A stretch of 64,000 nucleotides of DNA from Bacteroidales bacterium F22 (GCA_029541985.1 CP095414.1:682001-746000), one strand, 5' to 3'. Positions 17,111 through 25,852 are shown, numbered from the stretch's first letter. Program-made: numbers and translations. The notes: generated from the sequence alone by a model not told the origin.

Positions 17111-19372
17111 ATGGAAGAAAATAATATTATAGTTAGAGGAGCAAGAGAGAATAATTTAAAAAATATCTCGGTCAAAATACCCAAAAAAAAGATAACGGTA
17201 TTTACTGGCGTATCGGGTTCTGGTAAGACTTCATTAGTATTTGATACAATAGCTGCTGAATCACAAAGGCTTCTGAATGAGACTTATAGCAGTTTTATTC
17301 GTCATCGATTGCAACAATATGGCAAACCGGATGTAGACAGCTTGCAGAACCTAGCAGTTGCAGTTATAGTGAATCAAAAAAGATTAGAAGGAAGCGCTCG
17401 TTCAACGGTAGGGACTGTAACGGATATATATTCTCTTTTGCGGTTGTTATTTTCCCGAATTGGAAAACCTTATATTGGTCATTCCTCTGCTTTTTCGTTC
17501 AACAACCCTCAAGGAATGTGTCCTTACTGCGAAGGACTTGGCAAAACAAGTATTGTTGATTTAAATGAATTGATAGATAAAGAACGTTCATTAAATGGAG
17601 GTGCGATTAAATTCCCTACGTTTGAAGTCGGCGGATGGCGTTGGACTCGGTATGTCTATTCAGGACTGTTTGACAATAATAAGAAGATTAAGGATTATAC
17701 AGAAAATGAGTGGTATAATCTTGTTTATGCAAACAATTTAGAGTTAACTAATCCTGACCCAAGATTTCCTAAGACAGGAATATATGAAGGAATTTTACCA
17801 CGTTTTGAACGCAGTTTTTTTAAGAAAGAATCAAAGGAAATTACAGGAAAGAGTGCATCAAGATATAAGGAAGTCGTAAAACAGGGTATCTGTCCTAAAT
17901 GCAATGCAGCTCGTGTGAATAATATGGTACTAGGCTGCAAGGTTGAAGGAAGGAGTATTGCCGATTGTTGCAATATGCAAATTGACGATCTGTTGGAATT
18001 CATTAGAACCTTAAAAAACGATGCTGTCACCCCATTATTAGACTCAATCATTAAAAATCTTGAAAATTTATTGTCCATTGGCTTGGGATATTTAACTTTA
18101 GGTAGAGCAACTTCTTCATTGTCTGGCGGAGAATCACAACGGATAAAACTTGTCCGGCATTTGGGTAGCAGTCTGACAGATCTTACATACATTTTAGATG
18201 AGCCAAGTATTGGGTTGCATCCAAATGATGTACAACGATTAAATAAACTATTAATAGAATTGAAGAATAAAGGTAATACTGTACTTATTATTGAACATGA
18301 TCCTGATGTTATAGCTATTGCTGACCATATTGTCGATATGGGCATTGGTTCTGGCACAAAAGGTGGATATATTGTATATGAAGGTAACGTTGACGGTTTG
18401 AAAAAAGCAAAAACACCAACAGGTAATTATCTAAATCGCATTAATTTATCTAAAAGCAACTATCGAAAATCATCGGATTATCTTTTCATACAAAATAGTA
18501 CACTCCACAATCTGAAAGATATATCAATCCATATTCCTAAAGAAGTGCTAACAGTCATTACAGGTATAGCTGGTGCTGGAAAAAGCTCAATCGTAAAGTC
18601 GTTAATCAACCAATATAAAGATATCGTTGTAATAGACCAAAGTGCGTTGCGGGGCAGCAAAAGGTCTAATATTGCAACATATACAAAAATATTGGATACA
18701 ATACGGAGATTATTTGCAAAAAAAAATGGTGTCAAACAATCATTGTTTAGTAATAATTCAGATGGCGCTTGTCCAGAATGTAAAGGACTGGGTAAAATAT
18801 CGACTGACCTCGCATTTTTAGATGCAGTGGAAGTACGTTGCGAACATTGCGACGGAAGTGGTTTTAAACCAGAAATATTAAAATACAAGCTGAAAAATAA
18901 AAGTATTACGAATATTATGGCAATGACGATTAGCGAGGCAAATACATTTTTCAATGAACATGAGATAACAGAACCATTGAATCGGCTTTGTGAAGTAGGT
19001 TTAGATTATTTGACATTGGGACAATCATTAAATACATTTTCAGGTGGCGAACGCCAACGCCTTAAACTGGCAACAGAACTAAGTAATAAAGGAAATGTAT
19101 ACGCCTTTGATGAACCTACCACAGGGCTTCATGGATCGGATATATCTAAACTAATAAAGCTATTCAACAATTTAGTTGATAATAAAAATACGGTTATTAT
19201 TATTGAACACAATATGGATGTTATCAGTCAAGCCGATTGGATAATAGATATGGGGCCTGGTGCTGGAAAGGATGGTGGTAATATAATATTTGAAGGGATT
19301 CCACGAAATATTATTGCAGACAAGGTATCTTTAACAGGCAAGTATTTGGCAATGTATCTGGACCACAGATAA
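17111..19372 (+). CDS. Short UvrA-like double ABC ATPase
   Basis: A 753-residue UvrA homologue with two ABC ATPase units. First: Walker A GVSGSGKTS (33-41), signature LSGGESQRIKL, DEPSIGLHP. Second: GIAGAGKSS, signature FSGGERQRLKL, DEPTTGLHG. Zinc-type knuckles (CPYCEGLGK, CPECKGLGK, CEHCDGSGF) are present. Canonical UvrA has about 940 residues; the missing length fits loss of the UvrB-binding insert. Such short UvrA proteins are often linked to drug or DNA-adduct resistance rather than nucleotide excision repair. The divergent HxlR gene supports an inducible stress role (inference). The gene is AT-rich compared with the housekeeping genes. Confidence 0.88.
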   Translation: MEENNIIVRGARENNLKNISVKIPKKKITVFTGVSGSGKTSLVFDTIAAESQRLLNETYSSFIRHRLQQYGKPDVDSLQNLAVAVIVNQKRLEGSARSTVGTVTDIYSLLRLLFSRIGKPYIGHSSAFSFNNPQGMCPYCEGLGKTSIVDLNELIDKERSLNGGAIKFPTFEVGGWRWTRYVYSGLFDNNKKIKDYTENEWYNLVYANNLELTNPDPRFPKTGIYEGILPRFERSFFKKESKEITGKSASRYKEVVKQGICPKCNAARVNNMVLGCKVEGRSIADCCNMQIDDLLEFIRTLKNDAVTPLLDSIIKNLENLLSIGLGYLTLGRATSSLSGGESQRIKLVRHLGSSLTDLTYILDEPSIGLHPNDVQRLNKLLIELKNKGNTVLIIEHDPDVIAIADHIVDMGIGSGTKGGYIVYEGNVDGLKKAKTPTGNYLNRINLSKSNYRKSSDYLFIQNSTLHNLKDISIHIPKEVLTVITGIAGAGKSSIVKSLINQYKDIVVIDQSALRGSKRSNIATYTKILDTIRRLFAKKNGVKQSLFSNNSDGACPECKGLGKISTDLAFLDAVEVRCEHCDGSGFKPEILKYKLKNKSITNIMAMTISEANTFFNEHEITEPLNRLCEVGLDYLTLGQSLNTFSGGERQRLKLATELSNKGNVYAFDEPTTGLHGSDISKLIKLFNNLVDNKNTVIIIEHNMDVISQADWIIDMGPGAGKDGGNIIFEGIPRNIIADKVSLTGKYLAMYLDHR

Positions 19373-19540
19373 AATTCGAATATATTTAGAGATGCTTCCG
19401 GGTTACTTTATACTTTTTATAACAACACTCCATTACGCTTGTTCTGATTTTTTCAGATAGAGAAGAACTTTAAATGTAATAATTGTGAGATAGATACAGG
19501 CAGTACAAATTAGGATGTCGAAAGCCCAATTTCGGACACA
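19373..19540. other. Spacer between UvrA-like gene and tRNA-Ser copy A
   Basis: AT-rich with no supported gene. Confidence 0.4.
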
Positions 19541-19542
19541 AA

Positions 19543-19573
19543 AAAACCTACAAGTCAAGAACTTGTAGGTTTT
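19543..19573. terminator. Hairpin terminator, copy A
   Basis: 13-bp arms AAAACCTACAAGT (19543-19555) and its complement (19561-19573), with A and T tracts. A near-identical hairpin lies beside tRNA-Ser copy B. It probably ends the tRNA transcript on the minus strand. Confidence 0.85.
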
Positions 19574-19610
19574 TATATTGCAGTTGTCTGTTTTTGTCCA
19601 GACCCTTTTG

Positions 19611-19695
19611 CGGAGAGAGAGGGATTCAAACCCCCGGTACGTTGCCGTACGCCGGTTTTCAAGACCGGTGCATTCGATCACTCTGCCATCTCTCC
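19611..19695 (-). tRNA. tRNA-Ser (UGA), copy A
   Basis: 85 nt with a 7-bp acceptor stem (GGAGAGA with TCTCTCC), a long variable arm typical of tRNA-Ser, the TTTGAATC T-loop, and a CTTGAAA anticodon loop giving UGA. CCA is not encoded. It is identical to copy B by eye. Confidence 0.95.
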
Positions 19696-19734
19696 TTTTC
19701 GATAAAAGTGATGCTCTATTTTTCTAAAGCGTTG

Positions 19735-19766
19735 CAAATATAAGGGCTTTTATCGAACCAACCAAA
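19735..19766 (-). promoter_or_regulatory. Promoter of tRNA-Ser copy A
   Basis: Minus-strand TTTG (19763-19766), 20 bp, then TATATTTG (19735-19742). The same arrangement occurs upstream of copy B. Confidence 0.7.
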
Positions 19767-19908
19767 TATTTCTGGATTATTTTTATCAAAAAGCTTATTT
19801 TTGTAATGGTCTCTTGCCAATCACCTGAAAGGTCTATATTATTTCCCTAAATATTTGAAGATACGAGTATTACTTTTGCATATCATGACCAAATAAAAGA
19901 GTGTTTGT

Positions 19909-19944
19909 TTTGGATTTTATAAAATAGTTCGTAGTTTTGCGAAC
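19909..19944 (+). promoter_or_regulatory. Promoter and operator of the arsenical cassette
   Basis: TTTG (19909-19912), 19 bp, then TAGTTTTG (19932-19939) form a good Bacteroidetes promoter. The -7 box is framed exactly by an inverted repeat, GTTCG (19927-19931) and CGAAC (19940-19944). This is a likely repressor site, for example for an ArsR-type protein; no arsR gene is in the window. The first gene begins at 20089. Confidence 0.65.
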
Positions 19945-20088
19945 ACAACGAATTAATGTGTCCTAGATAGAATAAATAAACTTGATGAAATTGAATAATC
20001 ATTGACAATAAATAAGTCCTATTTTTTTGACATCAGTGTTTGTTGTTCTACGAAAGACAATTATCATACTAACTTTAAAGAAAAAACA

Positions 20089-20532
20089 ATGAAAAAATTA
20101 CTTTATTTGGTAGTGCCAGCACTCCTTCTAACCGCATGTGGTAGTAGTTCGAAGAAACAAGACGTAAAAAATCAGACAAAAAATACACAACCGAATCATA
20201 TCGAAGTGCTTTATTTTCACGCAGCTCAGCGATGTATGACTTGCCGGTCTATAGAGGCTAATGTGACCCATTTGTTGGATAGCCTTTACACGACAGAGTT
20301 ACAAAAGGGGAAAATAACTTATAAAATCATTGATATTTCTAAATCTGAAAACGAAGCTATTGCAAATAAGTATCAGGTCTCATGGTCTTCCTTATTTATT
20401 AATAGGTGGAAAGATGGAAAGGAGTCAACGAATAATCTAACAAGATTTAGTTTTTCAAATGCTAGAACTGCTCCAGAAAAGTTCAATGAGGGAATCAAGA
20501 CTAAAATAGATGAATTGCTAAAACAACTCTAG
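20089..20532 (+). CDS. arsF: ArsF-family lipoprotein with CxxC motif
   Basis: From the ATG at 20089 the protein has 147 residues and a lipoprotein signal (LLLTAC, Cys17). A thioredoxin-like domain follows with HAAQRCMTCRSIE (Cys49, Cys52). This matches the ArsF family of Bacteroides ars operons, described as part of a nitroreductase for nitrated phenyl arsenicals. The longer frame from 20002 would hide the signal peptide and is rejected. One base separates its stop from the ArsG start, so the two are co-translated. The usual arsE partner is absent here. Confidence 0.75.
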   Translation: MKKLLYLVVPALLLTACGSSSKKQDVKNQTKNTQPNHIEVLYFHAAQRCMTCRSIEANVTHLLDSLYTTELQKGKITYKIIDISKSENEAIANKYQVSWSSLFINRWKDGKESTNNLTRFSFSNARTAPEKFNEGIKTKIDELLKQL

Positions 20533-20533
20533 T

Positions 20534-21241
20534 ATGGAATTTCTTCAATCTTTATTAGATAATAGTTCTATCCCCATCATTACAGCTTTCTTGTTGGGTA
20601 TATTGACAGCAATCAGTCCTTGTCCTTTAGCGACCAACATTACTGCGATTGGATATATCAGCAAGGATATCAATAGTCATCATAGGATATTTCTCAATGG
20701 GATACTTTATACATTGGGAAGGATTATAACCTACACTGCCTTGGGTTTCATACTTATTCCCATACTAAGAGAAGGCTCAAGTATGTTTATGATCCAAAAA
20801 GTAATCAGTAAATATGAAGAAATCTTTCTGGCTCCTTTACTTATTCTAATCGGATTATTTATGCTAGGATTGATTAGAATCAATCTGCCAAGAGGAAATT
20901 TTAGTGGAGAGAAATTACAGAAAAAAGCAAAAGGAAATTGGGGTGCTTTATTATTGGGAATCCTATTTGCTCTTGCTTTCTGCCCTACAAGCGGTGTATT
21001 CTTCTTCGGTATGCTGATGCCTCTATCTGCTGCTGAATCTGGTGGTTACCTTTTGCCTATAGTCTATGCCATTGCTACTGGACTACCTGTCATTCTTGTA
21101 GCATGGATTTTGGCTTATAGTTTTAGTGAATTGAGTAAGTTTTATAATCGCGTCCAGATTTTTGAAAAATGGTTTCGAAAAGTTGTTGCCATGGTCTTTA
21201 TTATCGTGGGAGTATATTATGCTACCATTTTCTTTTTGTAG
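20534..21241 (+). CDS. arsG: ArsG-family aromatic arsenical efflux permease
   Basis: A 235-residue inner membrane protein with about six hydrophobic segments of the DsbD/CcdA type. Two conserved cysteine motifs (TAISPCPLATN near residue 31 and ALAFCPTSGVFFFG near 155) match the ArsG family, proposed to export trivalent aromatic aminoarsenicals. It directly follows arsF, as in Bacteroides ars operons. A CcdA-like electron carrier for the ArsF cysteines is a possible alternative or additional role (inference). Confidence 0.75.
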   Translation: MEFLQSLLDNSSIPIITAFLLGILTAISPCPLATNITAIGYISKDINSHHRIFLNGILYTLGRIITYTALGFILIPILREGSSMFMIQKVISKYEEIFLAPLLILIGLFMLGLIRINLPRGNFSGEKLQKKAKGNWGALLLGILFALAFCPTSGVFFFGMLMPLSAAESGGYLLPIVYAIATGLPVILVAWILAYSFSELSKFYNRVQIFEKWFRKVVAMVFIIVGVYYATIFFL

Positions 21242-21290
21242 TAAGTGAAATAGATTAATCATAAAATATAGTTTAAAATCAAAAAGTGTT

Positions 21291-22334
21291 ATGGAAAAAA
21301 AACAAGGAATTGGATTCTTTGAGAAGTATCTAACGATATGGGTTGCCTTGTGCATCATTATTGGAATTGCTGTTGGTCAGTTTTTGCCTATTGTTCCTCA
21401 AGTGCTAAGTCGATTTGAATATGCAAATGTATCTATACCTGTGGCTATTCTCATCTGGCTAATGATTTATCCAATGATGTTGAAGGTTGATTTTGAAAGT
21501 ATAAAAAATGTGGGCAAACGTCCAAAAGGAATCATCATTACTTGCATCATTAATTGGCTTGTAAAGCCTTTTACCATGTTTGGAATAGCTTATTTCTTTT
21601 TTTACGTGGTATTCAAAACATTTATCTCACCTGCATTGGCTGAGGAGTATTTAGCTGGTGCTGTATTACTCGGTGCTGCACCGTGCACTGCTATGGTATT
21701 TGTATGGAGTTACTTGACCAAAGGAGATGCTGCATATACTCTTGTGCAGGTAGCAGTCAATGATCTGATTATTTTGGTCGCATTTGCACCTATTGTGGCA
21801 TTTCTATTAGGGGTTAGTGGAATTGTTATACCATGGGATACCCTATTGCTTTCTGTTTTGTTATTTGTTGTGATTCCTCTTGCTTTTGGGATTATTACGC
21901 GTAAGATGGTTGTTAACAAGAAAGGGATAGCGTATTTCAACACTGTTTTTGTCAAGAGATTTGACCATTACACGATTGCTGGATTGCTTCTAACACTTAT
22001 CATCTTATTCTCTTTTCAAGGACAAACTATATTAAACAATCCGCTCCACATTCTACTAATAGCTGTTCCGCTTATTTTACAGACTGTATTTATTTTCTTC
22101 ATCGCATACTGTTGGGCTAAGTGGTGGAACCTACCTCACAGCATCGCTTCACCTGCTGGTATGATTGGAGCTAGTAACTTCTTTGAATTGGCTGTTGCTG
22201 TTGCTATATCTCTTTTTGGATTGCAGTCTGGTGCGGCTCTTGCCACAGTAGTTGGTGTGTTGGTAGAGGTTCCTGTGATGCTTATGCTAGTCAGAATAGC
22301 GAATAATACAAGTAGTTGGTTTGTGAGCAAATAA
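21291..22334 (+). CDS. acr3: Acr3-family arsenite efflux permease
   Basis: A 347-residue protein with about ten membrane segments. It has the Acr3 signature LLGAAPCTAMVFVWSYL with the conserved Cys132, and a late membrane Glu in VVGVLVEVPVMLML. It exports arsenite using the proton gradient. It follows arsG by 49 bp in the same direction, giving the cassette both organic and inorganic arsenic export. No ArsA ATPase or ArsC reductase lies next to it. Confidence 0.9.
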   Translation: MEKKQGIGFFEKYLTIWVALCIIIGIAVGQFLPIVPQVLSRFEYANVSIPVAILIWLMIYPMMLKVDFESIKNVGKRPKGIIITCIINWLVKPFTMFGIAYFFFYVVFKTFISPALAEEYLAGAVLLGAAPCTAMVFVWSYLTKGDAAYTLVQVAVNDLIILVAFAPIVAFLLGVSGIVIPWDTLLLSVLLFVVIPLAFGIITRKMVVNKKGIAYFNTVFVKRFDHYTIAGLLLTLIILFSFQGQTILNNPLHILLIAVPLILQTVFIFFIAYCWAKWWNLPHSIASPAGMIGASNFFELAVAVAISLFGLQSGAALATVVGVLVEVPVMLMLVRIANNTSSWFVSK

Positions 22335-22398
22335 AGGTTTTGTGAATTGACTGTTCCTATACCTTTTTTGTATCTTTACGCCTTAAATAATATCGATT

Positions 22399-23025
22399 AT
22401 GGAAAAGAGGAAGAAATTATCTACGTTTGTCTTGTTCTTCATTTGTATGTCGTCTCTTTTTATCTACAGTTCTTGCAATGGAACTAAAAGAAGGGTGTCA
22501 TACAAGAATTTTGACGATTTCAGAACAATCAATAGTGATTTTAGATTAAAAAGTAAAGCTGTTATTAATGGCAAACTTCTCCCTGCTTATCAATGTGAGG
22601 AGAAAATTAACGGGGTAGAAAATTCCATTCCACTTGCTTGGGAGGGAGTACCGGAGGGAACTAAATCACTGGCTATTGTCATGTACCATTATCCCCATAA
22701 GGAAGATAAGACGGAAGTTAATTCTTATCTCCTCTTATGGAATATTCCACCGTCAGTAACTGTTATCCCTTATAAGCTTGCAAACGACCCGAGATGGTGT
22801 ATGGGACCTAATAAAGATGGAGTAGCTATTTCGTATACCTCTCCTTGTTCAAGAGGACCTGGTAGACATAAATATACGATTGCCCTATTCGCTCTAGGTC
22901 AAGAATTGAATTCACTTCCTGATTCTAGTTCTGTGGACGTTGATTATACTAGATTTATGGAGGCTATCTCAAAATCACAGGTTATAGATAGAACATCCTT
23001 ATCATTTATTGTCACCACAGAATAA
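22399..23025 (+). CDS. PEBP-like (YbhB/YbcL) lipoprotein
   Basis: A 208-residue protein with a lipoprotein signal (IYSSC, Cys26). Phosphatidylethanolamine-binding-protein features follow: IPLAWEGVPEGTKSLAIVMYH, LLWNIPPSV, and the ligand segment YTSPCSRGPGRHKYTIALFAL. The function of bacterial PEBP proteins is poorly known. It is last in the arsenical cassette, 64 bp after acr3. A weak -7 box (TATCTTTA) just before it means it may have its own promoter. A link to arsenic is only by position. Confidence 0.85.
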   Translation: MEKRKKLSTFVLFFICMSSLFIYSSCNGTKRRVSYKNFDDFRTINSDFRLKSKAVINGKLLPAYQCEEKINGVENSIPLAWEGVPEGTKSLAIVMYHYPHKEDKTEVNSYLLLWNIPPSVTVIPYKLANDPRWCMGPNKDGVAISYTSPCSRGPGRHKYTIALFALGQELNSLPDSSSVDVDYTRFMEAISKSQVIDRTSLSFIVTTE

Positions 23026-23045
23026 TCAGAAAGAATATCAGACAA

Positions 23046-23080
23046 AAAAAACCTACAAGTCAATAACTTGTAGGTTTTTT
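23046..23080. terminator. Hairpin terminator, copy B
   Basis: 15-bp arms (23046-23060 and 23066-23080) with A and T tracts. It serves the PEBP gene on the plus strand and tRNA-Ser copy B on the minus strand, and it is nearly identical to copy A at 19543-19573. Confidence 0.9.
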
Positions 23081-23095
23081 GTTCAAATCTATCTG

Positions 23096-23180
23096 CGGAG
23101 AGAGAGGGATTCAAACCCCCGGTACGTTGCCGTACGCCGGTTTTCAAGACCGGTGCATTCGATCACTCTGCCATCTCTCC
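23096..23180 (-). tRNA. tRNA-Ser (UGA), copy B
   Basis: 85 nt with the same acceptor stem, long variable arm and UGA anticodon as copy A. It lies about 3.5 kb away in the same orientation with similar flanks. Confidence 0.95.
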
Positions 23181-23219
23181 TTTTCACTAAATGTGATGCT
23201 TTATTTTTCTAAAGCGTTG

Positions 23220-23251
23220 CAAATATAAGGGCTTTTATTTTATCTTCCAAA
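23220..23251 (-). promoter_or_regulatory. Promoter of tRNA-Ser copy B
   Basis: Minus-strand TTTG (23248-23251), 20 bp, then TATATTTG (23220-23227), as upstream of copy A. Both tRNA genes therefore look expressed. Confidence 0.7.
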
Positions 23252-23308
23252 TGTTCTTAGATTATTTTTCAAAAAAATCGTTTTTAGACATCTATATATG
23301 AAAATAAG

Positions 23309-23342
23309 AAGAGGATATCCAATATTTACTGGATATCCTCTT
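23309..23342. terminator. Hairpin after dsbD
   Basis: Perfect 13-bp arms (23309-23321 and 23330-23342) lie 55 bp downstream of the dsbD stop on the minus strand. The following T-tract is weak, so termination is likely but not certain. Confidence 0.6.
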
Positions 23343-23397
23343 GGAGGGATGAGATTTATTATGGAAGACTCACGCTATTAATAAATGCTCATAAATT

Positions 23398-25428
23398 CTA
23401 TTTATAGTTCTTCAGTCCAACATTAAGAAAGTCTATATATGAAGGGATATCTTCATTATAACCGTAAGAACTGTTTAGTGGAGTTCCTGCATTATCGACT
23501 AATACATAGAATGGTTGTGCATTGGCTCCAAATTTGACACGTTGCAAATAACTCCATTTATCTCCTAAAGTACGCAGTGTACGGGTCTTTCCATTCTCCT
23601 CTACGGTTATCGATTTCTCTAATTTGGTCTTATTATCAACATAGAGGGTAATCAATACATAGTCGTTATTAATGAGATCGGAAACTTTAGAATCAGTCCA
23701 TACAGCCATTTCCATTTTACGACAGTTAACACAGCCATATCCTGTAAAGTCTAGCATAACAGGTTTATTATGGGCCTTGGCATAACGCATTCCTTCTTCA
23801 TAGTCCGAAAATTGAGCATGTACATCTTTGTTGTATAGGTTGAAGTCTTGGGTATTCATTGGTGGTGCAAATGCACTCACTGCTTTCAAAGGTGCTCCCC
23901 AAAGACCTGGTATCATGTAGACAGCAAAAGACAATGATGCTAGCGCCATGAAAAAACGAGAAACGCCTATCCTACGATCATCGTCGTCATGAGGGAATTT
24001 TACGATTCCTAGTAGATATAATCCTAATATACTGAAGATGACTATCCACAGAGATAAAAAGACTTCTCGGTCTAGTATATGCCATCCGTAAGCTAAATCT
24101 GCAACAGAAAGGAATTTGAAAGCAAAAGCTAGTTCTAGAAATCCTAATGATACTTTTATCACATTCATCCAGCCGCCTGACTTAGGTAAAGTCTTGAGCA
24201 TAGTAGGAAAAAGAGCAAATAAAGTAAATGGAAGAGCTAGTGCCAACGCAAATCCAAACATCCCGACAGCTGGCCCTACTACACTTCCTGTAGTAGAAAC
24301 TTCTACTAGAAGGAAACCTATGATGGGACCGGTACATGAAAAACTAACCAATGCCAAAGTAAAGGCCATCAAGAATATACTTAACAGTCCGCTCGTCTTT
24401 TCACTTTTACTATCTACTGCATTGGTCCAGCTACTTGGTAGCGTAATCTCAAATCCTCCAAGAAATGATGCAGCAAAAACTAAAAGCATCAAACAAAAGA
24501 AGATATTGAATATCGCATTGGTAGCTAATGAATTAAGAGCACTCGCACCAAAGATGAAAGTAATCGCTAGCCCTAATATCAAATAGATTACAATAATAGA
24601 GACTCCGTAAGTAATAGCATCTTTTATCCCTTTCAAACGATCTTTGTTTCGTTTCAGAAAGAAACTTACCGTCATGGGGATAATTGGCCATACACATGGT
24701 GTCAGAAGAGCCAAAAGTCCGCCAACAAAACCGGCTAAAAAGATGTATATCCATGATCGGTCTGCAATCTGGTGTTGAGAACCAAAAGAGTGAAGCGTAT
24801 CCACTACTGGTTCCCAAAGTGATTGCTCACTTGTTAACTCTTTATCCAAAGATAATGCTGGGGAAGTAGGCGCAGTTGATTTACTTTTAATGTTTTGTTC
24901 TGATACAGTACCCTCAGACATTTCACTTAAGACTTTATCCCCTTCCTCTGATTCAGAAAGCGAAGATACATCTCCTTGAGTATAGTGAAATTCGACAGGT
25001 ATGGGAGGCAAACAGCTGATGTCGTTACATGCTCCGTATTCTAAGTAACCTTTGATATCATAAGCATCTCCTTCGAATTCTAGATTTTGCACAAACTGAA
25101 CCGTATGCTCAAAGTAACGAACTTTCATAGCGAAGACAGCGTCATCAGTCTCTATTTCGCGACCAAGTGCTTGAAGGTCTCCTTGAACTTTGATTCCTTT
25201 TGCTTGGTCTATATTAAATGTGGCGGATATTGGTCCATCACCAAGATTTGTTGAATAAACATGCCATCCCGCATCAATGCTTCCATTGAATATGATTTGT
25301 ATATGCGTATTGTCTATTTTCTTTAAAGAGGTAGTAAAATGAACAGGCTCTTCAATCTGTGAGAAGAGTAATGAGATACTACCCAAAAAAAGAAGTAATG
25401 ATGCCAAAAGGCGTTTTCTAATTTTCAT
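23398..25428 (-). CDS. dsbD: Thiol:disulfide interchange protein DsbD
   Basis: From ATG 25428 the protein has 676 residues: signal peptide (LLASLLLFLGSISLLFSQ), an N-terminal periplasmic immunoglobulin-like domain, about eight membrane segments, and a C-terminal thioredoxin domain. Redox cysteines are visible in TPCVWPIIPM and SFSCTGPIIG (membrane part) and GYGCVNCRKM (thioredoxin part). It carries electrons from the cytoplasm to envelope proteins. The frame is open to 25482, but that start overlaps the upstream Dabb gene and precedes the signal peptide. Confidence 0.92.
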   Translation of the reverse strand: MKIRKRLLASLLLFLGSISLLFSQIEEPVHFTTSLKKIDNTHIQIIFNGSIDAGWHVYSTNLGDGPISATFNIDQAKGIKVQGDLQALGREIETDDAVFAMKVRYFEHTVQFVQNLEFEGDAYDIKGYLEYGACNDISCLPPIPVEFHYTQGDVSSLSESEEGDKVLSEMSEGTVSEQNIKSKSTAPTSPALSLDKELTSEQSLWEPVVDTLHSFGSQHQIADRSWIYIFLAGFVGGLLALLTPCVWPIIPMTVSFFLKRNKDRLKGIKDAITYGVSIIVIYLILGLAITFIFGASALNSLATNAIFNIFFCLMLLVFAASFLGGFEITLPSSWTNAVDSKSEKTSGLLSIFLMAFTLALVSFSCTGPIIGFLLVEVSTTGSVVGPAVGMFGFALALALPFTLFALFPTMLKTLPKSGGWMNVIKVSLGFLELAFAFKFLSVADLAYGWHILDREVFLSLWIVIFSILGLYLLGIVKFPHDDDDRRIGVSRFFMALASLSFAVYMIPGLWGAPLKAVSAFAPPMNTQDFNLYNKDVHAQFSDYEEGMRYAKAHNKPVMLDFTGYGCVNCRKMEMAVWTDSKVSDLINNDYVLITLYVDNKTKLEKSITVEENGKTRTLRTLGDKWSYLQRVKFGANAQPFYVLVDNAGTPLNSSYGYNEDIPSYIDFLNVGLKNYK

Positions 25429-25462
25429 ATGCGAGGGGTATTTATGTGAGTTTATTGAGAGA

Positions 25463-25762
25463 CTAGCTTTCGCAATCGACACAACAGCGCTGAGCTACAT
25501 TGCCTCGAAGTATTGCGACTGCTTTTTGATGCTCAGGATGCTGGTCATAAATGGCAACATCTTCTAATTTTGCTACATGAGCGATTAGTGATATATCAAA
25601 GGTCTCTTTAGAATTAATGTTTGAACCTACTTCTGCAAAGAGTAGTTGGTCTATTTTCGTAGGTAACGATTCTACGATTTGTTTAAAACTAGAGATGATT
25701 TCGTTACGTTGAGTTTCTGTTAAAGTCTCGTTTAATTTAAATAATACTATATGCTTAACCAT
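25463..25762 (-). CDS. Dabb-family (stress-responsive A/B barrel) protein
   Basis: A 99-residue protein starting MVKHIVLFKLNE, with the family pattern of an alpha/beta barrel half (SLPTKIDQLLFAEVGSN, DQHPEHQKAVAIL). Members act as small dimeric barrels; the bacterial function is unknown. The C-terminus ends in a Cys-rich RCCVDCES, which is unusual and could bind metal. It is upstream of dsbD on the same strand, 34 bp away. Confidence 0.85.
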   Translation of the reverse strand: MVKHIVLFKLNETLTETQRNEIISSFKQIVESLPTKIDQLLFAEVGSNINSKETFDISLIAHVAKLEDVAIYDQHPEHQKAVAILRGNVAQRCCVDCES

Positions 25763-25777
25763 AATTGAATTGAATTG

Positions 25778-25809
25778 TTTGAACTTTTTCTAATTAATTT
25801 CTATCTTTG
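25778..25809 (+). promoter_or_regulatory. Promoter of udk
   Basis: TTTG (25778-25781), 20 bp, then TATCTTTG (25802-25809) is a full Bacteroidetes promoter. Transcription would start near 25816, which supports ATG 25853 as the udk start. Confidence 0.8.
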
Positions 25810-25852
25810 CTGCACAAATATAATTGATTCATTCTATATAACCAACCTCAAC

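Larger units (their letters stand above)
19541..23240. repeat. Direct repeat of about 200 bp (hairpin, tRNA-Ser, promoter) flanking the ars cassette
   Basis: The left unit is about 19541-19756 and the right unit about 23046-23240. Each holds the same terminator hairpin, tRNA-Ser and promoter region (gttgcaaatataagggcttt in both). The link between hairpin and tRNA has diverged. The four cassette genes lie between them. Confidence 0.8.

Noticed and set aside
17725..18357. 210-codon open frame opposite the UvrA-like gene
   Set aside because: It is antisense to well-supported ABC ATPase coding sequence and has no recognisable domain.
19433..19681. Open frame across tRNA-Ser copy A
   Set aside because: It reads through the tRNA and the terminator hairpin; similar frames occur at copy B (22944-23147, 23009-23212).
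24116..24586. 156-codon open frame opposite dsbD
   Set aside because: It is antisense to DsbD membrane segments, with composition expected from the reverse strand.
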